A stretch of 64,000 nt of DNA from Hyphomicrobiales bacterium (GTDB lineage Bacteria > Pseudomonadota > Alphaproteobacteria > Rhizobiales > Beijerinckiaceae). Below the pieces are notes generated by a model that searched no databases, had not been told where the DNA came from, and saw nothing but the letters and a program-made list of their open reading frames with translations. The stretch spans positions 248,001-312,000 of the forward strand of contig CAKNFP010000002.1 of assembly GCA_930633525.1 (NCBI GenBank). Direction: 5' to 3'. The position numbers and the translations under genes are program-made. This document shows positions 1 through 8,858 of the stretch, piece by piece. Position 1 is the stretch's first letter, and every line of letters starts with the position of its first letter.

Positions 1-1082
1 TGGCGGGGAGACTGGGTCAGGCGCCGGGCACCGTCCGCCGTGACGACAACGATATCTTCGATACGAACACCCCAGCGACCAGGAACGTAGATGCCGGGTT
101 CGTTAGAGAAAACCATCCCCACTTCGAGCGGCGTCGCGTTGCCTGCGACGATATAGGGCTCTTCATGAGCGGCGAGGCCGATACCGTGACCCAATCGATG
201 AGTGAAATATGGCCCGAAGCCCTTCTTGGTGATGATGCGACGGCCGACCGCATCGATCTCCTCAGCCGGAACGCCGGGGCGCACCGCCTGGAAGGCGGCC
301 TCCTGCGCTTCATGGACAACGTCATAGATCACTTGGAAATCCGGGCTTGGCTCGCCGGATACGGCAACGCGGCAAATGTCGCCATAGTAGCCGTCGAAAC
401 AGCCCGCGAAATCGAAGACCACCGGCTCACCGGCGTTGATCACATGATCGCTGCCGTGATGCAGAGGGGAGGCGCCGTTGGCGCCGGCCCCGACATCGAC
501 CCAACTGACCTCGCTGAAGCCTTCCTGCCGCATCAATCTGTCGATGTCGGCTCTCAGCTCAAGCTCTGTTCGGCCGACCATGGTTGGGGTCGCCTCGCAG
601 AAACGTGCCCATACAGCGTCGATATGCGCGGCGGCCGCCGCGAGGGCCGCGATTTCCCCATCGCCCTTGATGCGGCGCTGGCCGTCGATGATGGGCGCGC
701 CGGAATGCAGCACGACGTTCGGCATGAGAGCCGTCAACGCGATCAGGAACCCGCTCCAGAACTCAGGATTGACGGCGATCGTCTTGACGGAAGCTTCTTG
801 CGCGAAATGGACGATCTGCGCGAGGGGATTGTCCGCCTCATCCCAGATTACAGTGCTCACATCAAGAATGCCCGAATAAAGCGGTGCCTGCAGGCGCGGT
901 GTGAAGATGCGGTCATGGCCATCGCCGCCAATGGCCAGCGCGACGAAGCGTTCGGTCGCGATCGCGCTTTGGCCTGCGAAATATCGAAAACCTGCGCCCG
1001 GTCCAAGAATAAGCAGATCAAGACCAGCGGATCGCATGGCCTGACGGGCCCGATCGCGGCGCATGGAGAACGGTTCGGCCAT
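1..1082 (-). CDS. M24 family metallopeptidase (Xaa-Pro peptidase/creatinase-like), cut by the left window edge
   Basis: The minus strand is open from an ATG at 1082 to the window edge, giving about 360 codons with no stop, so the C-terminus is missing. The usual length of the family is about 380-400 residues. All five dinuclear metal ligands of the pita-bread fold can be read: the two Asp in FDFAG and GYYGDIC, the His in THRLGHGIGLAAHEE, and the two Glu in SNEPGIYV and GVRIED. The start gives a protein beginning MAEPFSMRRDRARQAM; the ribosome site is weak. Proteins of this type cleave X-Pro dipeptides or act as creatinase or ectoine hydrolase, and the substrate cannot be told apart here. The gene is divergent from the SnoaL-like gene, with a CTGCATGCAG palindrome in the shared gap. 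Confidence 0.88.
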   Translation of the reverse strand, partial: MAEPFSMRRDRARQAMRSAGLDLLILGPGAGFRYFAGQSAIATERFVALAIGGDGHDRIFTPRLQAPLYSGILDVSTVIWDEADNPLAQIVHFAQEASVKTIAVNPEFWSGFLIALTALMPNVVLHSGAPIIDGQRRIKGDGEIAALAAAAAHIDAVWARFCEATPTMVGRTELELRADIDRLMRQEGFSEVSWVDVGAGANGASPLHHGSDHVINAGEPVVFDFAGCFDGYYGDICRVAVSGEPSPDFQVIYDVVHEAQEAAFQAVRPGVPAEEIDAVGRRIITKKGFGPYFTHRLGHGIGLAAHEEPYIVAGNATPLEVGMVFSNEPGIYVPGRWGVRIEDIVVVTADGARRLTQSPR

Positions 1083-1159
1083 GGGGAAACTTTCGTAACG
1101 GTGATGCAGTCGCCGCTAACAACGATTGAGAAGGCGCGCGGTTGATTGGCTATGGCATG

Positions 1160-1169
1160 CTGCATGCAG
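1160..1169. promoter_or_regulatory. CTGCATGCAG palindrome in a divergent promoter gap
   Basis: A perfect 10-bp palindrome sits in the 165-bp gap between the divergent M24 peptidase and SnoaL-like genes. The identical 10-mer recurs at 3204, before the flavoprotein gene. It is a plausible operator for the FCD-type GntR protein encoded at 8859. The link to that protein is inferred. Confidence 0.5.
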
Positions 1170-1247
1170 TGCGCTTACTGTGTGGCCGAGGCCGCTCAAT
1201 TGTCAAGCGCCCACGATCGTCATCATCAGTTTCTTCCGGAGATCATC

Positions 1248-1664
1248 ATGAACGAGACCACGACACCCCGCGCTGTCATTCTCAAGTACTACGACCTCGT
1301 CTGGGACAAGCGCCAGCCCGAGGCTATCGATAGTCTATTCGCACCGGGATATCTCAACCACGCAGGGGCTCGGGGCGTGCTCGCCGGCCCCGCAGGCATC
1401 CGCAAGAACTACGATTCGCTTGTTGGGGCCTTTCCGGACGTGCGCTTCACGCTGGACGACATACTCGTCGACGGCGACAAGGTCGTTGTCCGCTACACCA
1501 TGCTTGCCACCCACCAGGGCGAATTTCAGGGACGTGCGGCGACAGGCCGTGCCGTGACCGTGCCGGGCATCGGGATCTACAGGGTTGCCGACGGCCAAAT
1601 TCAGGAGAGCTGGGTGTTGCGCGACAGCCTCGTGCTCCAGCGTCAGCTCGACGAAGCGGTCTGA
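1248..1664 (+). CDS. SnoaL-like / ester cyclase family protein
   Basis: A 138-residue protein with the SnoaL polyketide-cyclase (NTF2-like) pattern: an N-terminal helix (KYYDLVWDK), the segment LFAPGYLNHAG, then alternating strands ending VRYTMLATHQGEF, GIYRVADGQIQESW. I chose the ATG at 1248 because a GGAG lies 7 bases upstream; a longer in-frame ATG at 1146 has no ribosome site and would cover the palindrome at 1160. Members of this fold in catabolic operons are often small isomerases, hydrolases or accessory proteins, and no specific reaction can be assigned. The M20 gene follows after 10 bases, so it is the first gene of the operon. Confidence 0.82.
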   Translation: MNETTTPRAVILKYYDLVWDKRQPEAIDSLFAPGYLNHAGARGVLAGPAGIRKNYDSLVGAFPDVRFTLDDILVDGDKVVVRYTMLATHQGEFQGRAATGRAVTVPGIGIYRVADGQIQESWVLRDSLVLQRQLDEAV

Positions 1665-1674
1665 GGGAAATCAC

Positions 1675-3072
1675 GTGACGGATTGGCGGCACTATCTCGA
1701 TGAGCGCCAGGCGGCTTTCGTCGAGGAGCTCAAGAACTTCCTGCGTATTCCGAGCATCTCCGCCGATCCGGCCCACTTGCCGGATGTCGATCGCGCGGCG
1801 GAGTGGGTGGCGGCCCGCCTTCGGGCCGCCGGCCTTGACCATGTGGATGTGCTGCGCGCAGGGCGCTATCCCATGGTCTATGGAGACTGGCTTGACGCAC
1901 CGGGCCAACCCACCGTTCTCATATACGGCCATTTCGACGTGCAGCCGGTGGATCCCGTCGAAGCCTGGATCGATCCCCCGTTTTCGCCAGTCATTCGCGA
2001 CGGGCGGATCTATGCGCGCGGCGCGTCCGACGACAAGGGCAATATGCTGGCGCCAATACTGGGGCTGGAGGCTTTGTTGAACACGCGCGGGCGTTTGCCG
2101 GTGAATGTCAAAGTGCTGTTTGAGGGGCAGGAGGAGATTCTGAGCCCCGATCTGCCAGAATTCGTCGCCCGCCATCGGACGCGTCTTGCTTGCGACATGG
2201 CGATCAGCGCTGACGGCTGGCAGTGGAGTGAGACCGAGGCGGATCTGCGCGTCGGGCTGCGCGGCATCTGCGCGCTGGAAGTTGTGGCCCGTGGCCCCGC
2301 GACGGACCTTCACGCGGGTCTCTATGGGGGCGCCGTCGCCAACCCGGTTCAGGGCCTTGCCGCTTTGCTCGCAAGCATCCGTGATGCATCCGGTCGTATT
2401 ACGATCCCCGGCTTTTATGACGACGTGCGCACGATAAGCGAGGAGGAGAGACGGCAACTGGCGGCGATTCCGTTTGATGAAGCCAGCTATCGCGGCGCGA
2501 TCGGCGTCGATGCCCTGGCGGGCGAGGAAGGCTTCACCACGCGCGAGCGTATCGGCATGCGACCGACCTTTGAGATCAATGGGATCTCTGGTGGTTATAC
2601 CGGCCTCGGCGTCAAGACGATCATTCCCGCGTCCGCGCGTGCCGTCATCACCTGTCGCCTGGTGCCGGATCAGACACCTGATACGGTTGCGCTGGCCGTC
2701 AAGCAGCATCTCGAAAGCCAGCAGCCCGCTGGACTTGATATCGCCGTGACCATCCTGCCCAATGCCGCCCGGCCCTACCTCATTCCCACGGACCATCCCG
2801 CCAACAGGGCGGCGCGCGACGTGCTGATCGAGATTTATGGACGCGAGCCGTATTACACGCGGTCCGGCGGTTCCATTCCCATCCTCGACCTTTTTCGACA
2901 GGAACTCGGCGCCTACACGGTGATCTTCGGATTTGGTCTGCCGGATGAGAATTTTCATGCGCCGAATGAGTTCTTGCGGCTCCACAATTTCCGCCGCGGA
3001 CAGGAGGCCTATGTCCGCATTCTCGATCGCATTGCCCAATTTTCGGGCGCGGACACGGAACGGAAATCTTAG
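1675..3072 (+). CDS. M20 family dipeptidase
   Basis: A 465-residue zinc-dependent exopeptidase of the CNDP/DapE superfamily. The ligands and catalytic residues are visible: GHFDV (His86, Asp88), GASDDKGNM (Asp119), FEGQEE (Glu153/154), Asp180, and a late His in FHAPNEF. The middle part forms the inserted dimerisation domain. The start is a GTG at 1675 with GAGGGA overlapping the stop of the preceding gene. Relatives hydrolyse dipeptides or N-acylated amino acids in the cytoplasm. Placed with an M24 peptidase and an importer, it probably trims the imported substrate, but the substrate is unknown. Confidence 0.9.
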   Translation: MTDWRHYLDERQAAFVEELKNFLRIPSISADPAHLPDVDRAAEWVAARLRAAGLDHVDVLRAGRYPMVYGDWLDAPGQPTVLIYGHFDVQPVDPVEAWIDPPFSPVIRDGRIYARGASDDKGNMLAPILGLEALLNTRGRLPVNVKVLFEGQEEILSPDLPEFVARHRTRLACDMAISADGWQWSETEADLRVGLRGICALEVVARGPATDLHAGLYGGAVANPVQGLAALLASIRDASGRITIPGFYDDVRTISEEERRQLAAIPFDEASYRGAIGVDALAGEEGFTTRERIGMRPTFEINGISGGYTGLGVKTIIPASARAVITCRLVPDQTPDTVALAVKQHLESQQPAGLDIAVTILPNAARPYLIPTDHPANRAARDVLIEIYGREPYYTRSGGSIPILDLFRQELGAYTVIFGFGLPDENFHAPNEFLRLHNFRRGQEAYVRILDRIAQFSGADTERKS

Positions 3073-3203
3073 AAAAACGCCGCAATACCAGACTGATGAC
3101 TTCCGAGACCGCGGGGAGCGCCGCTTTCTTGGGCGCCCCGTGGCGCGGTTTTCGCACAGAATCCGTTCAATTCCGATTTGACTTGGGCAAAAAGTGCTGC
3201 ATT

Positions 3204-3213
3204 CTGCATGCAG
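3204..3213. promoter_or_regulatory. Second CTGCATGCAG palindrome
   Basis: Identical to the palindrome at 1160. It lies in the 215-bp gap between the M20 gene and the flavoprotein gene, 75 bases before that start codon. Two copies in two promoter gaps of the same gene block suggest one operator controlling both transcripts. Confidence 0.5.
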
Positions 3214-3287
3214 TAAACTGGCGAGATCCCAGAAAGCAGCGCCTCACCAATGCGCGCTCGACCCGCCGCTATCGAAAAGGATGTGTC

Positions 3288-4547
3288 ATGGCTTTCACCC
3301 TTACCGCAGAGCAACAGCGCTGGGTCGACGTCGCCAGTTCTCTCGCGCCGGATATCGCGAAGGCTTCGCGTCGTGACGATGAGGCGGCGGCCTTTCCTAC
3401 AGAGACATTCGCGCTGCTGCGCAAGGCAGGTCTCCTGAACCTCGCAGTACCCAAGCAATTCGGCGGAGAGGGGCCGGCCACCGGCAACGCTCATTTGACC
3501 GCCTATCTGGTGACCGAGCAGGTCTCGCGCGCCTGCGCCGCGACCGGATGGGATCTCATCATTCACTACCACCAGTGCGGTGCCGTTGCACGCCTCGGCA
3601 ATGAAGAGCAGAAGCGCCGCATCCTGGGCGATGTCGTCAACAAAGGCGCCATCATGGGCTCGCTTGGCAGCGAGGTGAACCACCAGGAGCAGACGGCCGC
3701 CAAGGATGCATCGCGCAAGCTGATCTTCCAGGCTGAAATGGCGCCGGTGAAGGGCGGCTTCCTGGCCAATGCCGCGAAGCACTTCTGCTCCAACGCGCCG
3801 ATTGCCGACTACATGCTGTACTGGAGCATTGCGCCGGGCGCCAATGCTGCGACGGACGGGCTGACGCTGTCCATTGTCACGAAGGACAGCCCTGGACTCA
3901 CGTTTTCCCGCCACGGCTGGGATGACATCATCGGGCTGCGCAGTTCCGTGAGCTGGAGCGCCAAGCTCGACAACGTCTTCATCCCCTGGGACAACGTTCT
4001 CGGCGAACCCGGGGATTTCGTGCAGAAGGATCCCTATACTCTTGAGCTTTCCCAGGCCTTCCACCTGCTTGGTGCGGCCCAAGGCGCGCTCGATTACGTG
4101 GTGGAGGTGCTCAGGGCGAGGCCGTTCCTTCAAAACGAAGAAGGGTTGATGGTCACGCTGGGTGAGCTTTCCGGCGAAGTCCAGGCTTCCAGAGGGTCCT
4201 GTCTCATTGCCAATGCGCTGTGGGAGCAGGAACGCTTCGGCGAGGCGGCACTGGCTTCGTTGCGCGCCCATCATACGGCCCGGGAGACGGCGATCCATGT
4301 GATTACCAAGGTGTTCGACATGGTCGGCACCCGCGCACTCTTCAAGACGGCTCCACTGGAGCGGCTGTGGCGCGATGTCCGCACCGCATCGCTGCATACG
4401 CGTGCATCCCAGTTGCTGCGTCTCGTCGCTGACGCTGACGTGGCCGGGCAGTATGCGCCAAAGCAGAAATATGGCGCGCTTGTCGACAAGCCCAAGACCT
4501 GGGCGGATCTTGGTTTCGCTCGCGAGCTATCGTCCGCGGTGGCTTGA
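3288..4547 (+). CDS. Acyl-CoA dehydrogenase-fold flavoprotein (possibly a HsaA/DszC-type monooxygenase)
   Basis: A 419-residue protein with the three-part acyl-CoA dehydrogenase architecture: an N-terminal helical domain (LTAEQQRWVDVAS onward), a middle strand domain around residues 125-230 (GSLGSEVNH; LDNVFIPWDNVLGEPGDF) and a C-terminal four-helix domain. The length and the LDNVFIPWDNV segment are like the reduced-flavin-dependent group D monooxygenases (HsaA, DszC) as much as true dehydrogenases. I could not identify a convincing catalytic Glu. The start is the ATG at 3288, just after GAAAAGGAT; the upstream in-frame extension covers the palindrome at 3204 and is rejected. The transporter genes follow after 54 bases. 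Confidence 0.8.
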   Translation: MAFTLTAEQQRWVDVASSLAPDIAKASRRDDEAAAFPTETFALLRKAGLLNLAVPKQFGGEGPATGNAHLTAYLVTEQVSRACAATGWDLIIHYHQCGAVARLGNEEQKRRILGDVVNKGAIMGSLGSEVNHQEQTAAKDASRKLIFQAEMAPVKGGFLANAAKHFCSNAPIADYMLYWSIAPGANAATDGLTLSIVTKDSPGLTFSRHGWDDIIGLRSSVSWSAKLDNVFIPWDNVLGEPGDFVQKDPYTLELSQAFHLLGAAQGALDYVVEVLRARPFLQNEEGLMVTLGELSGEVQASRGSCLIANALWEQERFGEAALASLRAHHTARETAIHVITKVFDMVGTRALFKTAPLERLWRDVRTASLHTRASQLLRLVADADVAGQYAPKQKYGALVDKPKTWADLGFARELSSAVA

Positions 4548-4601
4548 ACCGACCGCAGGGTGCGGTTCATCTGTCCGAACACCATCAATGACGAGAGTAC
4601 G

Positions 4602-5678
4602 ATGCCCCAGGGTGCCAGTCTTTCCTTACGCGATCTTGCGAAGTTCTACGACGGCAGTGGGGCCGTGCTCGGTGTGTCGCTTGATCTGGAACCGGGCAAG
4701 TTCCTCACCTTGCTCGGACCGAGTGGCTCGGGGAAAACGACGACGTTGATGATGGTCGCCGGCTTCGTCGATCCAACCGCCGGTGAAATTCTTGTCAACG
4801 GTCGCTCGGTCACGCGAGTTGCAGCGCATAAGCGCGACATGGGCATGGTATTCCAGAGCTACGCCCTTTTTCCTCATATGACTGTTGCGGAGAACGTTGG
4901 ATTTCCGCTCAAGATGCGGGGCGTTGCTCGCTCGGAGGCGAACGACCGGATAGCCACCTTCGTGAAGCTGGTTGGCCTGGAGGCGTTGGCCAAGCGCTAT
5001 CCGCAGCAGTTGTCCGGCGGCCAGCAGCAGCGCGTGGCGCTGGCGCGCGCCATGGTGTTCAGCCCATCCCTGGTGCTGATGGACGAACCTCTTGGCGCGC
5101 TCGACCGGCGTTTGCGCCTGCAGATGCAGGAAGAGATCAAGGGCATACAGCGCGAGCTCGGTCTTACCGTCATCTATGTCACCCATGACCAGGAAGAAGC
5201 TCTCACGATGTCTGATGTCGTCGCGGTCATGGACGGCGGGCGTATCTCCAGTTACGGCAGCCCACGTGAGATATACGAACGACCGCAAAACCGCTTTGTC
5301 GCCAATTTTATCGGCGAGTCCAATTTTATTCCCTGCCGTCTCGGCGAGAATGGCGAGGAGCGTCGCTGCGAACTCATCTCCGGCCATTCCGTCGCGGTCG
5401 CGCCGACGGATGCGCCGGCCGGATCTTCGGCCGTCATCTTCCTGCGGCCGGAACGCCTGCGTCTTTGCAAACAGGATGATCCGCTTCCCAACAAGATTCC
5501 AGGTCGCATAACCGGCGAGATCTATCTTGGCGACGCCTCTCTTTACCGGGTGCGCATAGCAGAAGGCATCGAGGTCAAGGTCAAACGCCCTAACCGCGGT
5601 GTTGGTATGCGTATCGGCGAAGGCGATGAATTGATGGTCGGGTGGCAAACCAACGACAGTATCGTTCTTCAGAGCTGA
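4602..5678 (+). CDS. ABC importer ATPase, spermidine/putrescine (PotA) type
   Basis: A 358-residue ATPase. Walker A is GPSGSGKTT (residues 39-47), the Q-loop is FQSYALFPHM, the signature is LSGGQQQRV (137-145), Walker B is LVLMDEP (157-163) and the switch His is 195 in YVTHDQEEA. After about residue 240 comes a TOBE-type C-terminal domain, as in the PotA/FbpC/MalK group. I prefer the ATG at 4602 (preceded by GACGAGA) to one at 4560. With the three following genes it makes a complete four-component importer. The family name points to polyamines, but related systems carry many amines and amino-acid derivatives. Confidence 0.92.
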   Translation: MPQGASLSLRDLAKFYDGSGAVLGVSLDLEPGKFLTLLGPSGSGKTTTLMMVAGFVDPTAGEILVNGRSVTRVAAHKRDMGMVFQSYALFPHMTVAENVGFPLKMRGVARSEANDRIATFVKLVGLEALAKRYPQQLSGGQQQRVALARAMVFSPSLVLMDEPLGALDRRLRLQMQEEIKGIQRELGLTVIYVTHDQEEALTMSDVVAVMDGGRISSYGSPREIYERPQNRFVANFIGESNFIPCRLGENGEERRCELISGHSVAVAPTDAPAGSSAVIFLRPERLRLCKQDDPLPNKIPGRITGEIYLGDASLYRVRIAEGIEVKVKRPNRGVGMRIGEGDELMVGWQTNDSIVLQS

Positions 5679-5744
5679 CCAAGGCGGAAGAAAAACAAAA
5701 AACGCCGGATAACTTCACGAACATAATCCAGAGGAGCTTCACGC

Positions 5745-6818
5745 ATGTTGCAAGGACGTCAAATTTCCGGCCGTGTCAGACTTGGTTTAGCGGCTGTCTC
5801 GCTCTCGGTGGCTCTGGTCGGCGGAGGCATGGCAAACGCACAGGACAAGAACGCTGGAGAGCTCGTCGTCTTGTCTCTGGGCGGCAGTTATCAAGATGCG
5901 CAAAGCAAGGAATGGTTCAAGCCTTTCGCGGAAAAGAGCGGCGTAAAGGTATCCGAGGCGTCCGGCTATAACTTCGCCAAGCTCAAGGTCATGATCGAGT
6001 CCGGCAATGTCGAGGCCGATGTCGTCGATATCTCGGCGGATACGATGACCGCTCTGGCTGAGGCCGGCCTTCTCGAGAAAATCGACTGGTCGAAAATTCC
6101 CGCGGAGTGCCAGGCCGGGATCCCGGCGGACATGAAGAAGGAATATGCCTTCCCCATCATCCAGTGGGCGATGGTCATGGCCTATAATACGAGCAAGGTT
6201 CCGCAGGACAAGGCCCCGAAGACATGGGCGGACTTCTGGAACGTCACGGCCTTCCCGGGTAAGCGGGCCTCGATCGGCGCGACCCGTCCACCGGTCGAGC
6301 AGGCCACTCTCGCGATCAACGGAGACCTTGCGAAGCTCTATCCGTTTGATCTGAATGCGGCCTTCGACAAGATCAAATCGCTCGGGAACGCCATAATCTT
6401 CGCTGATGGTTATGCCCAGGTTGCGCAATATCTCGCTGACGGCGAAGCCGACATGGCAATCATTCCGAACGGCCGTATCGGGCCTCTGGTCGCGGCCGGT
6501 CGGCCTGTTGCGATCAACTGGAACCAGCATCTCACCTTCCCGAACTTCTTCGCGATCCCGAAGGGCGCGCCGCATAAGGACAATGCGATGAAGTTCCTGA
6601 GCTATGTGTGCCAGCCGGAAGTGCTCGCGAAGATCGCCGCTCCCACCAACTACGGCCCGATCAATGTGGACGCCTATAAGTTCATACCGGCTGACGTGGC
6701 AAAGCTTCTGCCAGGCAATCCGGAAACGGTGGCTCTCGGGCGTCCCATTGATACTGTGTTCCTGAGCAAGGCTCGTCCCGATATCGCGAAGGGGTGGGCA
6801 CGGATGGCGGTTCGATAA
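5745..6818 (+). CDS. ABC importer periplasmic binding protein, PotD/PotF type
   Basis: A 357-residue secreted protein. It has a cleavable signal peptide: basic N-terminus, then AAVSLSVALVGGGM, with likely cleavage after ANAQ. The mature part starts with the type II binding-protein strand ELVVLSLGGSYQDAQ and has the PotD-like block EADVVDISADTM. A strong AGAGGAG ribosome site precedes the ATG at 5745. It captures the substrate for the adjoining permeases. The genes before and after it (two peptidases, a flavoprotein) make a simple polyamine less certain than the family name implies. Confidence 0.9.
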   Translation: MLQGRQISGRVRLGLAAVSLSVALVGGGMANAQDKNAGELVVLSLGGSYQDAQSKEWFKPFAEKSGVKVSEASGYNFAKLKVMIESGNVEADVVDISADTMTALAEAGLLEKIDWSKIPAECQAGIPADMKKEYAFPIIQWAMVMAYNTSKVPQDKAPKTWADFWNVTAFPGKRASIGATRPPVEQATLAINGDLAKLYPFDLNAAFDKIKSLGNAIIFADGYAQVAQYLADGEADMAIIPNGRIGPLVAAGRPVAINWNQHLTFPNFFAIPKGAPHKDNAMKFLSYVCQPEVLAKIAAPTNYGPINVDAYKFIPADVAKLLPGNPETVALGRPIDTVFLSKARPDIAKGWARMAVR

Positions 6819-6925
6819 GGGAACGCCAGCGGACGTATCCAGTTGTTCCGCATTCGAAATACGTAGAAGCAAAAAGATGGGCTTTCCGGCGAACCGTATT
6901 GCGTCGGAGGGCTCAAGATCACGCA

Positions 6926-6946
6926 GGTTTGGATCAAACCATCCAA
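6926..6946. repeat. Overlapping short inverted repeats between binding protein and permease genes
   Basis: The 235-bp gap between the binding protein and the first permease contains GGTTTG-GAT-CAAACC (6926-6940) overlapping TTGGAT-CAAACC-ATCCAA (6929-6946). The two folds exclude each other. A hairpin at this place often lowers permease expression relative to the binding protein. There is no T-run, so it is not a classical terminator. Confidence 0.35.
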
Positions 6947-7053
6947 GCAATATATGGCGGCAGCCTGACCCGCGGCCCGGCGTGATGCCTGCGGTGTAAA
7001 GGGGCCTGGGTTTCCGCCTCGGCGTGCCGGATCTCCATGAGGTTGAACAACCG

Positions 7054-7935
7054 ATGACGGATACCACGTTCCCACTCCCTGCGGCAGCTGGCCGAGGGCC
7101 TGGGCGCTTCGCCAGGCGCTTCCCCTGGCTCATGGCGCCAGCCGCCATCTTCTATCTCGTCTTCTTCGGTTGGCCACTTCTCCAGATGCTCTGGAGCAGT
7201 GTCTGGAGTGATGGCTTTACACTTGCAGGCTATACGGAGTTCTTCAGTGACCCCGTGTACTGGTGGGTTCTTGGCTACACCATGATCATTGGTGTCGTGA
7301 CGCTCGTTTTGACCTTGGGCATCGGATATCCAGTCGCCTATTGGCTCGTGGGGCTGAACAGGACCTGGACGGTGGTGCTCATGGCTTTCGTGCTCATCCC
7401 GTTCTGGAGCAGCGGTCTGGTGCGCACTTATGCCTGGCTCGTCATTCTCGGCAGGCAAGGTCTTGTGAACACGACGTTGATGCGTTTCGAGGTGATCGAC
7501 GAACCCATGCCGTTCCTCGGGACGCATACCGCAGTCATCGTCGGCCTGACATACTACCTTCTGCCCTACATGATACTCTGCCTTTTCAGTGTCATGAATA
7601 ATATCGATCGCAACCTGATGCTTGCGGCTCGCAATCTCGGGGCATCGCCACTGCGCGCCTTCTTCGCGATCTTCGTCCCGTTGACGAAGCCGGGTGTCTT
7701 TGCGGGCAGCTTTCTTGTGTTCATGCTGGCGGTTGGCATGTACATCACGCCGGCCTTGCTCGGTGGACCAGACCAGACCACTCTCCCGCTGGTCATCGCC
7801 CTGCAGATCAACGAGGCGCTGGATTGGACTTTGGCCGCGGCCCTGTCGATGATCCTGCTCGCCGTTTCTGTCGCCATTCAGGTGTTTGCCAATCGTTACG
7901 TCGACTTCGACAAGATGTGGGGAGGTGCGCGATGA
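7054..7935 (+). CDS. ABC importer permease, PotB type
   Basis: A 293-residue inner-membrane protein with about six hydrophobic segments, the first at AAIFYLVFFGWPLLQMLW. The cytoplasmic EAA loop is readable as LAARNLGASPLRAFFAIFVP followed by LTKPG. I chose the ATG at 7054, preceded by TGAGGTTG; a GTG at 7024 is possible. Its stop overlaps the start of the next permease by ATGA, so the two are translationally coupled and form the heterodimeric channel. Confidence 0.9.
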   Translation: MTDTTFPLPAAAGRGPGRFARRFPWLMAPAAIFYLVFFGWPLLQMLWSSVWSDGFTLAGYTEFFSDPVYWWVLGYTMIIGVVTLVLTLGIGYPVAYWLVGLNRTWTVVLMAFVLIPFWSSGLVRTYAWLVILGRQGLVNTTLMRFEVIDEPMPFLGTHTAVIVGLTYYLLPYMILCLFSVMNNIDRNLMLAARNLGASPLRAFFAIFVPLTKPGVFAGSFLVFMLAVGMYITPALLGGPDQTTLPLVIALQINEALDWTLAAALSMILLAVSVAIQVFANRYVDFDKMWGGAR

Positions 7936-8750
7936 GCACGCAACGCATGGCAGCGGCATCTTCCCGCACATCGCCGGCCAGCATCCTGCTTGCCGCCTTC
8001 TCGCTTACTGTTCTGGCGGTATTGTTCGCGCCGATCGTGGTCATCATCGTGGTGTCATTTTCGCCCAGCGACATCATGGAGTTTCCACCGCAAGGCTTCT
8101 CGTTGCGCTGGTATACGGCCTACTTCTCCAATCCGATGTGGATGACCGCGACCCGGATCAGCTTTCTCGTCGCGACCCTGACGGCCATCCTGTCCCTGGT
8201 GCTGGGCTTCATGGTTTCGGTGGCCCTCGTCCGCTCGAGCTTTCCCGGTAAGAATGTGGTTCGCATCTTCCTGATGAGCCCGTTGATCATTCCGAAAATC
8301 ATCATCGCGGTGGGGCTCTATTTTCTGTATGTCCGCATGCGGATTCTGGGGACAACATTCGGTCTGGTGGCGGCGCATACGCTGATTGCCATGCCTTATG
8401 TCGTGATGATCATCTCGGCGGCGCTGTATAGCTTTGACAGGCGACTGGAATGGGCCGCTCGCGGCCTTGGTGCCTCGCCCCTGGGCGCGTTGCGTCATGT
8501 CACCTTTCCCATGCTGCGCCCGGCCATCATCAGTGCGGCCTTGTTTGCATTCATCGCTTCGTTCGATGACATCATTCTCAGCCTGTTTCTGACCAAGCTG
8601 ACCGCGCCGACACTGCCGCGCCAGATCTGGGTCAATGTCCAGCAGATCATCGATCCGACGATCGCGGCCGTTTCAACGCTGATGACCGTTATCTCCGTCT
8701 TTGGATTGTGGCTCGTCGCCTTCATCCAGAAGATCTCTTCACGGTCGTGA
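7932..8750 (+). CDS. ABC importer permease, PotC type
   Basis: A 272-residue permease that is the partner of the preceding gene. An N-terminal membrane segment (ILLAAFSLTVLAVLFAPIVV) is followed by five more, with the EAA loop at AARGLGASPLGALRHVTFP. The ATG at 7932 overlaps the previous stop. It is the last gene of the transporter operon; the GntR gene begins about 110 bases downstream on the same strand. Confidence 0.9.
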   Translation: MSTQRMAAASSRTSPASILLAAFSLTVLAVLFAPIVVIIVVSFSPSDIMEFPPQGFSLRWYTAYFSNPMWMTATRISFLVATLTAILSLVLGFMVSVALVRSSFPGKNVVRIFLMSPLIIPKIIIAVGLYFLYVRMRILGTTFGLVAAHTLIAMPYVVMIISAALYSFDRRLEWAARGLGASPLGALRHVTFPMLRPAIISAALFAFIASFDDIILSLFLTKLTAPTLPRQIWVNVQQIIDPTIAAVSTLMTVISVFGLWLVAFIQKISSRS

Positions 8751-8858
8751 GGGAGGGGCCCGGTGCGCGGCGGCTCAAATTTGGGGCTGGCCCGGGACGT
8801 GCGGGGAAGCTATGCCTTTTTATGACGGTGGTGTTGAAGGATTGGGGTTCGGCTCTCA

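Noticed and set aside
165..1145. A 326-codon plus-strand open frame
   Set aside because: It is the antisense shadow of the M24 peptidase, whose metal ligands are readable on the minus strand; the plus frame has no recognisable domain.
1447..3039. A 530-codon minus-strand open frame
   Set aside because: Antisense to the M20 dipeptidase; long antisense frames are expected at this GC content and no motif is present.
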